A stretch of 64,000 nt of DNA from Dactylorhiza incarnata (taxonomy: Eukaryota > Streptophyta > Magnoliopsida > Asparagales > Orchidaceae). The notes beneath the pieces were generated by a model. It searched no databases. It was not told the origin of the DNA and saw nothing but the letters and a program-made list of their open reading frames with translations. Shown one piece after another: positions 48,176 to 57,123 of the stretch. Within the stretch, counting starts at the first letter, position 1, and each line of letters begins with the position of its first letter. The position numbers and the translations under genes are program-made. The DNA lies in assembly GCA_033032865.1 (NCBI GenBank), contig JAWHQI010000262.1, positions 1,240,001 to 1,304,000 on the forward strand, written 5' to 3'.

Positions 48176-48765
48176 GTAGGATCCCTGACTAAAAGAGACC
48201 ACTCCACAGACTCAGTCATATTAACAGATGAGAGACTCATCGGGCCAGTCAACGACTCGGTGACCGATTCAAGCAAAGGTATCAACTCCTCAAGTAGTAA
48301 AGAAAAAAAAATAAGCTGAGACAATTCGTTTAAGATAACTACTGATTCGTTGATAACATGTACTACACGAATTGTTACTTCACTTTTCTAGTACATGCAG
48401 GCTTGGGGGAAAAAGGCAAACACAAAAAATACATAGTTCTCAGGAAGAACGAGGGAAAAGAAGAAGTCACAGGCCGCCCTCACGACCATGGGGAGTAGCC
48501 GCTGCTAGGGGGCGAGTCGGATCGCCCAGGTGAAGGAAAGAGCTCGAGTAGGATGTCGCTGGCAGAGACCCCCCTCCAGCTGTCGCGAATAGCGTCCACG
48601 TCATGGAGGCGACTCACCAGGGCTCGGGCCGTTGACGCCATGATTTCCCCCTAGCGCGCTCGACTTCAGCGGGTCGAGATGGGCATGGCCTCGCCGCTCT
48701 CGAAGGTGCACCTACTTCTCCTCCCCCTTCTCTTAACTGCCTATGCGCTTCGGCAAGCTGAGCCC

Positions 48766-50348
48766 TCAGGTCCTGCACTTCCTGGTCCGACTCCTCACAT
48801 CGTCTCCTGAGCGAGTCGGCGGCACCGGGTCCCTGTAGACCGGCAAGGCAAATAAGTTAGAACCTACGAATAATAAGGAATTAAAAGGAGAAAAGGAAAA
48901 TTCATTGATGTGGGCGCGAACCAAGCCCCCGGATGACTCCCCCAGGAGTTTCTCAGCAGTGGCCAAGCGAGCCGCAAGGTCGGTAGCTTTCTCTTCTGCA
49001 TCCAGCTTCGACGTGTCCGCCCGCACCGATCGTTGCGAGAGACTAAGACCTCGGCGGGCGGCCATGTGGGAGAGTTCGGTCGCGCGGAGCTGAGCCTGGG
49101 AGCTCGCATACGCGAGGTCACGCATGGACATCTCCCGGTAAGATGCAGCGTCCTGCCGACCGTAGATGCCATAGGTAAAGCTATACGCCGCGCCATCCAT
49201 GATATCTCCCTCAATCCACGAAGGCCGCTGGGAGGTGAGGGAGACCCGGTTCATCGTCTCATCCTAGTAGACGATAGGTTCGCCTAGAGGGTCCATGGCC
49301 TTTCCCCCCATCTCAAAGTTGGGATGATTGGCCAATGCGTTGGGGTAACTCGGTTGCCCCCTCTCCCTAGGCAGTGCCCTGGAATCCCTTCGGCAAACTG
49401 CCTTCCCCCGCCGCATCCTCGGCTCCTTCGGTGGGGAGGAGGGCGCTCCCTCCTCAACCACCCGCTCCTTATCCCTCCTCTGACCTGACCCAAGTATCTT
49501 CGGAGCCGAATCAGCCGCAACCTCCTCGTTGAGCCCCTGGGCGGAGGAGTAACTTCCTCCTGCGGAGGGAAGGTGTCGAGGAAGGGACCGAACACCTGCA
49601 CAAGTTGGGACGAGTTGAGCGGCAATGAGAGAAAATGAGCCATAAGAAAGACAAGTTGTCGAGGTCCAAGTACCTGACCCCGGTTCCACGTAGGTGAGTT
49701 GATTGATGTTCTTCCGGAGGTGATCAACCTCAAAGCTCGCGCCCTTGAGGAAGCGGTGCAGCTCAGCAGCCTCCCCACGTAGTGAGGGGGTTTACAAACC
49801 TTCCCGGGCCTCTGTATGGGGGAGAAGGGGATGCCGCCCAGGTCACCCCTAACGAACACAAATGAATCATTCCAGTGGTGGACCTTGTTGGAGGTCTCGT
49901 GCACCTCCATGTGTGTGCCGGTCAGAAAGCACACCCCGTCAGCGGTTGCTCAGAAGGTGAAGATCTTGAGGAACACGTTCAGGTCAAACATCACCTTCTC
50001 CTCCCGCAAATAGCATGCGTAAGCTGTTAACATCGAGATCGCATTTGTGTTAACCTGAGCCGGGACTACGCCAAAGTAGTCCAGGAACTCCTTCACCTCA
50101 GGCCACAAGGGCAACCGTAGCCCAGCCTCGAAGTGAAGGAGAGGGAATGCAAGCCAGTTGTCGTAAAAGGAGTTGACGGTCTCACCCCTCGATGGGCATC
50201 TGCATTTCCACCCTTCGGGAAGGTAGGAAGTCCTAAAGGCGGAGAGCTCCTCCTTGGATACTCTCCCTACGGGGAAAGAACTCTCCGAGAAGTTGGCCGC
50301 ATTTTGTTCCCGACCATTCCTCTTGACAGCTGAACGGTTGGATGCCAT
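48766..50348 (-). pseudogene. TAT2 antisense gene 2 (counterpart of TAT1 antisense gene 2)
   Basis: Minus strand, start ATGGCATCCAACCG at 50348. An in-frame upstream ATG at 50402 also exists; I prefer 50348 because of the TATA spacing and the MASNRS start. The first part carries the same domain as TAT1 antisense gene 2 (VNTNAISMLTAYACYLREEK, VFLKIF). It is broken by TGA 49950-49952 right after KIFTF, a likely frameshift near 49800, and TAG 49264-49266; downstream frames continue to 48766 with a coiled coil (about 49170-48900). A candidate 78-nt intron lies at 49596-49673. It is clearly decayed. Function unknown; role inferred only from kinship with TAT1. Confidence 0.75.
49596..49673 (-). other. 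Candidate intron in TAT2 antisense gene 2 (78 nt)
   Basis: Donor GGTCAG/GTACTTGG, acceptor CCCAACTTGTGCAG/GTGTTC on the minus strand. It keeps the frame, but its length is a multiple of three and it has no stop, so evidence is weaker than for the other introns. Confidence 0.5.
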
Positions 50349-50443
50349 CTTGTAGGAGTGGAAGGAAAGAGTAGAGCCGGATCTGGGAGAAAGGCAAGGC
50401 AAGGGAGGAAATGAAGGTGAAGGTCCAAAGGGGGAAGGAGGGC

Positions 50444-50656
50444 GTATTTATAAGGTAGGGGTAAAAGGGGAGGCGAGTGGATCATGGGATCCACTCGCCC
50501 AAGGGCATGAAGGGGGGATGGACCAGGTGGTCCACTCGCCCCGGGCGAGCGGACCGCAATGCCCGCTCGCCCCGAGCATAGGCAAGTGGACCTTGAGGTC
50601 CACTCGCCCGGTGCGCGGGAGTAGACCTCATGGTCCACTCGCCCGGCAGAGGAGGG
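50444..50656 (-). promoter_or_regulatory. TAT2 antisense promoter region with LTR palindrome words
   Basis: TTATAAATA on the minus strand (50444-50452) lies about 100 nt before the start codon at 50348. Directly upstream (plus 50472-50645) are the LTR words: GGCGAGTGGATC and GATCCACTCGCC as 12-nt arms (50472-50499), GGTCCACTCGCCC paired with GGGCGAGCGGACC (50529-50555, one mismatch), and more CCACTCGCCCGG words to 50645. The same CACTCGCC/GGCGAGTG word forms the LTR array. Confidence 0.6.
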
Positions 50657-50879
50657 AGGGCCTCGCAACCCTCTCCCCTGAGGTAGCGATGCGGACCGAA
50701 GGGTCTCTTCGCCTACGTCTCCCCCCTGACACACCACCCAACTGCTTCGCCCTCGGACCGTCCACCCGAGGTCCCTATCCCCCGCCTGTTACTCCACTAT
50801 CTCAGTGTTGCTGCGCTCACCCTGCATGAAAGTTAGCCAAATAATGACAGCTCAACTGAGATATAACTCGGCAGAGTTA

Positions 50880-51879
50880 TTAAAACAAACATGACATAAA
50901 CATGACAAAACAAATAGTCCGGCCGCGGAACAGACGAGCTGCTGCGACGTGTCGATCCTCATTATTACATAACAAATAGTACATCCCCAAAGGGGAGGGG
51001 TGGCTAACGCGTCGTCCACTTCCAGAAGCCCTGGTCCAGGGTGAAGGGGACCCCCCCCCCCCCCCCCCCCCACGCGTGGATTCAAAGCATGCCTTGGCAG
51101 AGGAGAGCTCTTCGGTCACGGTACGCACGGAGGCCTCCACCCGGCGAAAATGATCCTCGAACGGTGTCGTCATGCCGCCAAATGCGAGCCGGACCTCCCC
51201 TCGTAGGAGATTGAGTTCAGCCTCCAGCCTCTCCACCTGACGCTCCAACACGCCAACACGGGCGAGGGGGTCGGGTCCGCAAGATAGCCTCCCCTCCCGC
51301 AGCTCCTGGGTAAGAGTATCCAAGCGGCTCAGACGGACGAAGATGTCGGGACGGTCCCCGACGGGCTCCGAGATTGCAGTAGGAGAGTGGGGTGGCGGCG
51401 AGACTTCCTTTCGGCTCGACTGACCCGTCGAAGTCTTGCCCCCTCCAGCAGATGAGTCATCGTGAGCAGTCGAGAGGGCGGCAGGTTCCCGGACGAGAGA
51501 GATAGGACTCACCCGAGCGTCTGCACCCGTTCCCTCTACCACTCTTCGGATCCCTTCGAGATCATCCGCGAGAAGCTATGAACAATGAAAAAGCGCATTG
51601 TCATGGACAGATATAACCACAAGTGTTAAGCAGGAAGGAGGAGAGAACCGATACCATATCCATATCCAGTCCGCGGGCAAACTCGGTCACCCCATGATAG
51701 GATGATGACGCAGCCTCCTTCACCAACTCGGGGCGGGGCTTCTTCCGAGGCGATCGCACCGCATGGCGGGTGGGAGAAGGCGGAGGGCCATGGACCAGAG
51801 CTTTAAGCTCCGTCACATCAGATGAACCCTTCCCAGCAAAGTCTTTGAAGAGAGCCCTGAAGTCTCGAGGTGGATCCAT
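50880..51879 (-). CDS. TAT2 antisense gene 1 (spliced, coiled coil)
   Basis: Minus strand, start ATGGATCCACCTCG at 51879 (an in-frame ATG at 51909 is also possible). Exon 1 is 51879-51655; the intron 51576-51654 (79 nt, GTATCG...TTGTTCATAG, phase 0) joins it in frame to exon 2, which starts at 51575 (LLADDLEGIRRVVEG). Seen: a Pro/Arg/Lys-rich N-terminal part, a Ser/Pro-rich middle, then a coiled coil (VERLEAELNLLRGEV, about 51240-51190). A run of C on the plus strand (51051-51071) makes the C-terminus uncertain: two frames continue past it. Position and composition match TAT1 antisense gene 1, though I see no strong sequence match. Function unknown. Confidence 0.65.
51576..51654 (-). other. 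Intron in TAT2 antisense gene 1 (79 nt)
   Basis: Minus-strand ATGGATATG/GTATCGG donor, GCGCTTTTTCATTGTTCATAG acceptor tail (last bases TTCATAG). Exons stay in frame; the unspliced frame stops inside at 51601-51603. Confidence 0.72.
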
Positions 51880-51948
51880 CTCGTTCGAAGAGGGAGGGGG
51901 GGGAAGCACTCAGGAAGGGTGCTCTTCTCACCCTTCTCTTCGAGGGGT

Positions 51949-51957
51949 CTTATATAG
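51949..51957 (-). promoter_or_regulatory. TATA box of TAT2 antisense gene 1
   Basis: CTATATAAG on the minus strand, about 70 nt before the start codon at 51879 and outside the LTR. A palindrome GAGCTTGAGTCAAGCTC lies upstream at 52034-52050. Confidence 0.6.
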
Positions 51958-52067
51958 CCATCAGGTGGAACCCTACAAAGATTCCCTCCGGGTCCCACCA
52001 ACTCGTTCAATAGGTGGGTTGGACTTTCTTTCCGAGCTTGAGTCAAGCTCGCAAAGAGCGGGGATTG

Positions 52068-52862
52068 TGTACAACCCTCATATTTCTCGAATCGGTGTGA
52101 CCCGACCCGGACGAAGCCTGGGTAGCGAGCGAGCAAAATCCTAAACCGCGAAAGAGGCCACGGAAGGAGTGGGAGAATTTCTCCCACTCATCCGGGCAAG
52201 TGGGAGGGGCCCTCCCACTCGCCGGGCAAGTGGGAGCAGCCCTCCCACTCGCCGAGCGAGTGGGAGGGGCCTCCCACTCGCCGAGCGAGTGGGAGAGGCC
52301 TCCCACTCGCCGCCTCCTTTGGGCGAGTGGGAGGGATCCCCCCACTCGCCCGGTGTAGGTAGGGAGGTCAGTATGACCTCCCGCGAGGGGGGGATGGACA
52401 CCTCGATTCCCAATCGCCCCCCCTCACGCGTGATCGATGGCAGTCGTGGTTGGACTGCGGATAGCAGGATTTTTGCTATTCGTAGTCCATTTTTGGGAAA
52501 GTCTATAAATAGACCCCCATGGGCACCTTGGGAAGGGTTGGTTCCTACCCCCTCTCTCGCGTGTGAGCAAGCACTACCCCTCCCCTCCCCCTTGACGTTG
52601 AAGGTGGTCGGTGAGGTATTCCTTAGTGCCCTCCAAGGTGCCCAGGCTCAGCATTGGCTTGGGAGGGGAAGCGCTCTAAGATCTTCCGGGTATGTGGTGG
52701 GACCTCCGCGCTGCAGCTTAAGGGGTCCATTTGTGGATCCAAGTGTTCAATAAGTCCAAGTCTTTCAGTTCTTAGTGACCGGTCAAGGGTCTAGGCTTAG
52801 AACAAGTAAGGGTTAGTCGCAACCCCCTTTCGAACGCTGAAGCCCGGAAAATGGTTTCAACA
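52068..52862 (+). repeat. TAT2 3' LTR (795 bp)
   Basis: Same ends as the 5' LTR; TATAAATA at 52504-52511. The palindrome array (52189-52310) has four fewer units than the 5' copy; four units of 31 bp equal the 124-bp length gap. Confidence 0.93.
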
Positions 52863-52867
52863 ATGGG

Positions 52868-53718
52868 TTTCATATTCATTAAAGCACCATATTCATTAAA
52901 CCTTAATTCTTGAGTTTTGCACAACCATTTAAGCTTAATATTATAGGATATGAAAACAAAGAAGATATGATTGAACAAAATAGATATGCATGATTTTATT
53001 GATAAGTACGAGATGATGTTTTTGCAAATAGTAACATGGATATGCCCTAACATATAAAACCTAACATAGATATTAATATTCTTTAGGTGACAATGTTAGT
53101 ATGATAAATTTGAGATTAATGTTATTCCAAAGTTTGATAGTGTTTCAACTTATAGACCTAGAATGAAGTGAAGATTCTATTTGATTTGATCTTATTGATA
53201 TCAAGATGATTCTAATGTCTAAACTTAACATAAATCACAATACGTACATAATACACCAACCATGATATGTAATCATATAATTCAAGCAAAAACATATTGA
53301 TAATTAAGCTTTCTTTTAGATCTTGATCTTTCTTTTAGATCATATTATTTCTCTAATTTGGTTGATGTGGGCTATAGAGCCTAATAGCCTAATCTTGATT
53401 AAGATATCTTATAGCAAATTTATAGTTCAATTTTATATGAATACTATATGATATATATATAGGTAATGAATATAAGAATAATTGATAGGTCATCAAAATA
53501 AAATATGATTTTGAATTTTGATTAATTTGATTTAAAAACTCATTAAGTTTTAAGAGATAAGATCATATTTCCTGTAATATATAAGATGACCATAACATGA
53601 TAGCTTAAAAAATAAGAAAACAAAAAGAAAAATAGAAAGACATTAAAGCATATCATAAAGTAGAAAAATTTGTATATTTCATTTTTGAAAATATTCTACT
53701 TCATGCATTTGGTGATAC
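52868..53718 (-). other. SIR unit 2, internal part between TAT2 and gag: AT-rich, no gene
   Basis: Near copy of 28383-29242 in unit 1. No gene seen. Confidence 0.75.
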
Positions 53719-54300
53719 CTAATGAAAAAGTGATTTAGGTATCCAAAGGGGACCAAGTGTGGTGGTTCCTTTGGGTACCCAAATATAATGTGTAGGTTTG
53801 TGTGTAGATATTGATGAATGGGTCCATTCATGTGAAGTTAATGTTTCAGTTTTAATTTTGGGCCTCGATTCAAATCTTGGTTTTTTATGCATCAAATTTC
53901 CATTTTGATAATCTTTATATTGTATATTATGATTGTAATGATTATTGAAAGTATTTTTCATAGGAAATTTGTGAACATTTAATATTATGTTGGGAGAAGA
54001 TTGATGTTGTAAGTGATAATGATGATTGCATTTTGGAATTTTATTTTCAAGCTTTTGAAGTTTTTATTTCTATTGTTTGACTTATTCAACTTTTGAGAAA
54101 TCATACTCAACTTGCTTTTGGATTTTGCATTATATTGAGAATGTATGTTTTGAGAATTTTTCTTTATGATTTCCTTAAGCAAGTTGATTTTAGTTTTTAA
54201 TTCATTATTCTTCTTTTTTAAATTATGTCTAGCTTTATTATAAGCGATTGTGCTATTTTTAAGAGTGGAAACAATTGAATTAATATGATTTTGATAGTTA
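53719..54300 (-). pseudogene. SIR unit 2 gag, C-terminal part
   Basis: Continues the gag cut by COP3 at 54301. Coiled-coil segment (LKTKINLLKEIIKKNS), then TAA 53985, then a shifted frame with the IWVPK/GPLWIPK end block. The stop and shift are shared with unit 1. The stretch before the shift is in frame with the 5' gag part at 62394-63309 once COP3 and one target-site copy are removed. Confidence 0.75.
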
Positions 54301-55099
54301 TGTTGAATTTATTTAAGTGAAGTGGATGGTGACTGGGCGGTCTGAATTTTGGTGACCGCAGAGACCGCGCAGTCTGTGTTAGTGATCTGCCGGTCTGGCT
54401 CTGGCGGTCTGCTGGTTGGCCGGTCTGTTCCTGTTTGTTCCGGTCTCTTCCGGGTTGTTCTTCTTGGTTGGTCTATCTTCCTTGTAGAAGACCGGGCGGT
54501 CTGTTTTATGTTACCGCTGTGACCGGGCGGCTTGTACTGGGCGATCTGGCGACTTGTTTGAAGTCGGCCAGATGGTTCTTGGTTTGCTCTTGGCGATCTA
54601 ACGGAGGAGTTCACATGTGTCCGCGCGGTTTGTGCGCGATCTCGTGTTCACGCAGCTTGTGCGCGGTTTGCCTGCTGATCTGCGGTCTTGGACGGAAGGT
54701 TGTCCAAGTGTTGTGATCATGCGGTCTGCTCTTTGAGACCGCTGGCGATCTGGTGGGTGGTGATTGTATCTCTCTTGTGGCGGTGACGACATCCATTTGG
54801 TCGCCTATAAATAGGGGTGCATGGCCCGTCATTCATAACGAGAACTGTAAGAACTAGAGCCTGGGTTGTTTTTGTGCGGTCTCACTTTGAGGTCGGGTGG
54901 TCTCGGAAGCGAGTTGACTGTTTGTTGTGTTCACAGGTTTGCGGTCAGCAGGTTGCGGTTTCCTTCCTTGGTGATTTCCTAGCGGCTTGAATAAACAGTT
55001 CGGCAGCAGCTTGTCTGCGAACTGGGTTATGTTGTTCTTGTGCTGTTCACAGCGAACTCGGCGATCAGGCGACCTTTAGCAGTTAGGCGATCTGAGTTG
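54301..55099 (+). repeat. COP3 5' LTR, left part
   Basis: TGTTGAATTT start; TATAAATA at 54806-54813. The palindrome seen intact in the 3' LTR is mutated here (GACCGCGCAGTCT, 54363-54375). Ends with target-site copy AGTTG (55095-55099) of SOLO-B. Confidence 0.9.
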
Positions 55100-56648
55100 T
55101 GATGAGTCCTGATTATATACACCTTCATGGACTCATCCGGGCCATTATTTAGTCAATATCACGCACTTTAGCCTTATTATAGTTTATAATTGATAACCCA
55201 TGCTAGGTGCACATTTTGGCCCACTTTGGTGTGTTTTCGTGTTTATTTCCTTTCATAGTACTCATATGTTGTTAAGTGCCACTTTCGGTGGCTAGATCTG
55301 TGTTTGTGCTGGAATAGGAGGCGTGCAAGTGTTTCCGGTGCAATTCTGCACAGGAACACTGCGCACGATCACTTGTTCTAGTGCGCACGACCACTGGTCG
55401 TGCGCCACTGATCGTGCGCACTTAGCCCCTTTTTACGAGTTCTGTCTGGTGCAGTGCGCACGCCCATCAACTCCAGTGTGCACGACCACCGGTCGTGCGC
55501 CACTGTCCGTGCGCACTTAATAGTAATTTTATGAGTTCTGTCTCACCTATTGCGCACGACCACCGACGCTAGTGCGCACGATCAATGGTCGTGCGCCACT
55601 GGTCGTGCGAGCATTTTATTTTATGATTTCATCTCTTGCAGGTTCTGTCCAGGCAGTGCGCACGATCGCAGGATTCCAGTGCGCACGACCACTGGTCGTG
55701 CGCCAATGATCGTGCGCAGTGTTTAATCCAGCGCCTATTTATTGACCTGTTCGCGAATTAGGTCGGGAGGACGCAACTCTGCTCCGTTCAGTCCGCCGTT
55801 TTCGCCGTTTTCAGGGGATTTTCACCCCCTAGGCCTCCTCCATCATCCAAAGGCTTAAAGGAAGGGTCCCTACACTCACTTTGACCGCTAAAGAAGAGGT
55901 TCTCCGCAATAGACGTGGCCGGATTGTAAATCGCTGGAGAAGACGGGTCCATTGGGAGGTGTGACAGCCCTCTTCTACCCCGGACGCAGTTGGGACCGAG
56001 CTAGGACGCGGATTGACAACCCGGTGCTTCCTACCGTAAATCTACAACGAGACTCCAGATTCGGTCGTATCTCCTGCCTTTTTCCTCTATTTTTGTGGTT
56101 ATGTGTGATGTATTCTCTTTATCTTGATGATGAACACTATGAATCATGCCTAATATTGCTTATTTCATGTTTATGAAATTATTTTGTTCATTTGCGTCAT
56201 TGAGGTGCGCCTTATTTCATTTTCCATTCCACCGCCACGATCGGTGCCGCACTAGCAATTGCTAGTGGCGTGCTTGACGAAGAGGTGCTCGCGACCCTCA
56301 CTCCGCTTGCCTTCTCGTCCATCCGCTCTTTCGACGCAGCGCGCTCAAGGCCTGCCTAGTCTCCATCCGCCTATCGAAGCATTGCATAGCAGCATTGCAT
56401 AGGAGTAGTGGTAATATTTATTTTAAGTATTCACAAACCCCCAAAGCCCTTTCATTCGCATTCCGCCTTTCGCAGGACTTCAATCTCAAGTCCTTCCTCG
56501 ATAATAAACTCCACCTTACTGTGTTCCTTGAGAGATTCGATACTCGGGGATTACTCCTCGCTTTATATTACTTGAACGATCGGTACACTGCCGTTTCGTG
56601 CCGCAGTCGAGCTACCGCCTATAGCGGTGTGTGAGATTTGCGCCATCA
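55100..56648 (+). mobile_element. SOLO-B: solo LTR (1,549 bp)
   Basis: Starts TGATGAGTCC and ends GCGCCATCA (TG...CA), flanked by AGTTG (55095-55099 and 56649-56653). The empty site is intact in the COP3 3' LTR (CTGAGTTGCGG, near 62005). No internal region, so it formed by LTR-LTR recombination of a longer element. Probably gypsy by its end blocks (CGGGGATTACTC, GGTACACTGCCG); lineage not certain. ORFs inside are not supported. Confidence 0.9.
55340..55726 (+). repeat. Four-copy palindrome repeat in SOLO-B
   Basis: Units of about 100-105 bp, each with an inverted core: GCGCACGACCA and TGGTCGTGCGC with one base between (55383-55405), then variants near 55480-55503, 55572-55600 and 55680-55703, followed by a TTTTATGAGTTCTGTC-like spacer in the first units. 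The core could form hairpins with 11-nt arms. Confidence 0.85.
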
Positions 56649-57034
56649 AGTTGCGGTCTGGCGACAACTTCAGTTCTTTGTTCAGTGCAATAAGCTTCAG
56701 TTCGTGCGGTCTGAGGTGGCAGTCTGGCAGTGCAGGTCATCTTGCCTGTTTTCTGTTCGTGCGGTCTCAGGTCAAGTCGGGCGGTCTCTGGAGTCGAGCG
56801 GTTTGTGCGGTCTCTGCTTGTCAAGCCGCCAATTTTGTTTTTGGTGTGTTTTGTTTCTCTCTCCTTCGTGATTCTTATGAATCATGTCTCTCCATGTATG
56901 TCTCGCACTGTAATCATGTATTGTGATTCAATAAAGCTTTGTGTTGCTGTGTGGCATATTGTGGTTGTTTGGCTATAACTCAGTTGATGCAACTCCTTCT
57001 TACTCCTAAATGATTCAAATCAAAAATTTTAACA
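56649..57034 (+). repeat. COP3 5' LTR, right part
   Basis: Resumes after SOLO-B and ends ATTTTAACA at 57034. Confidence 0.9.
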
Positions 57035-57046
57035 TGGTATCAAAGC
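57035..57046 (+). promoter_or_regulatory. COP3 primer binding site
   Basis: TGGTATCAAAGC, one change (G to A) from the initiator-Met site TGGTATCAGAGC of COP1 and COP2. Confidence 0.9.
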
Positions 57047-57123
57047 GAGGTTGTTGGAGTGGATAAGCAGTGATCAACTTGAGTTGCCATCATCTTTGTG
57101 AAGAAGAGACCACATAGATTTCC

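Larger units (their letters stand above)
44247..52862 (+). mobile_element. TAT2: non-autonomous Tat-lineage gypsy element (8.6 kb)
   Basis: Flanked by ATGGG (44242-44246 and 52863-52867). LTRs of 919 and 795 bp, alike at about 98% outside the repeat array by eye. Has gag and protease, then tandem repeats, then antisense genes. No RT, RNase H or integrase remains between 47297 and 48765. Same overall plan as TAT1 minus the polymerase block, so it would need a helper. Confidence 0.93.

Noticed and set aside
55874..56200. Possible gene in SOLO-B
   Set aside because: Short frames only, inside a solo LTR with perfect TG...CA ends and target-site duplication.
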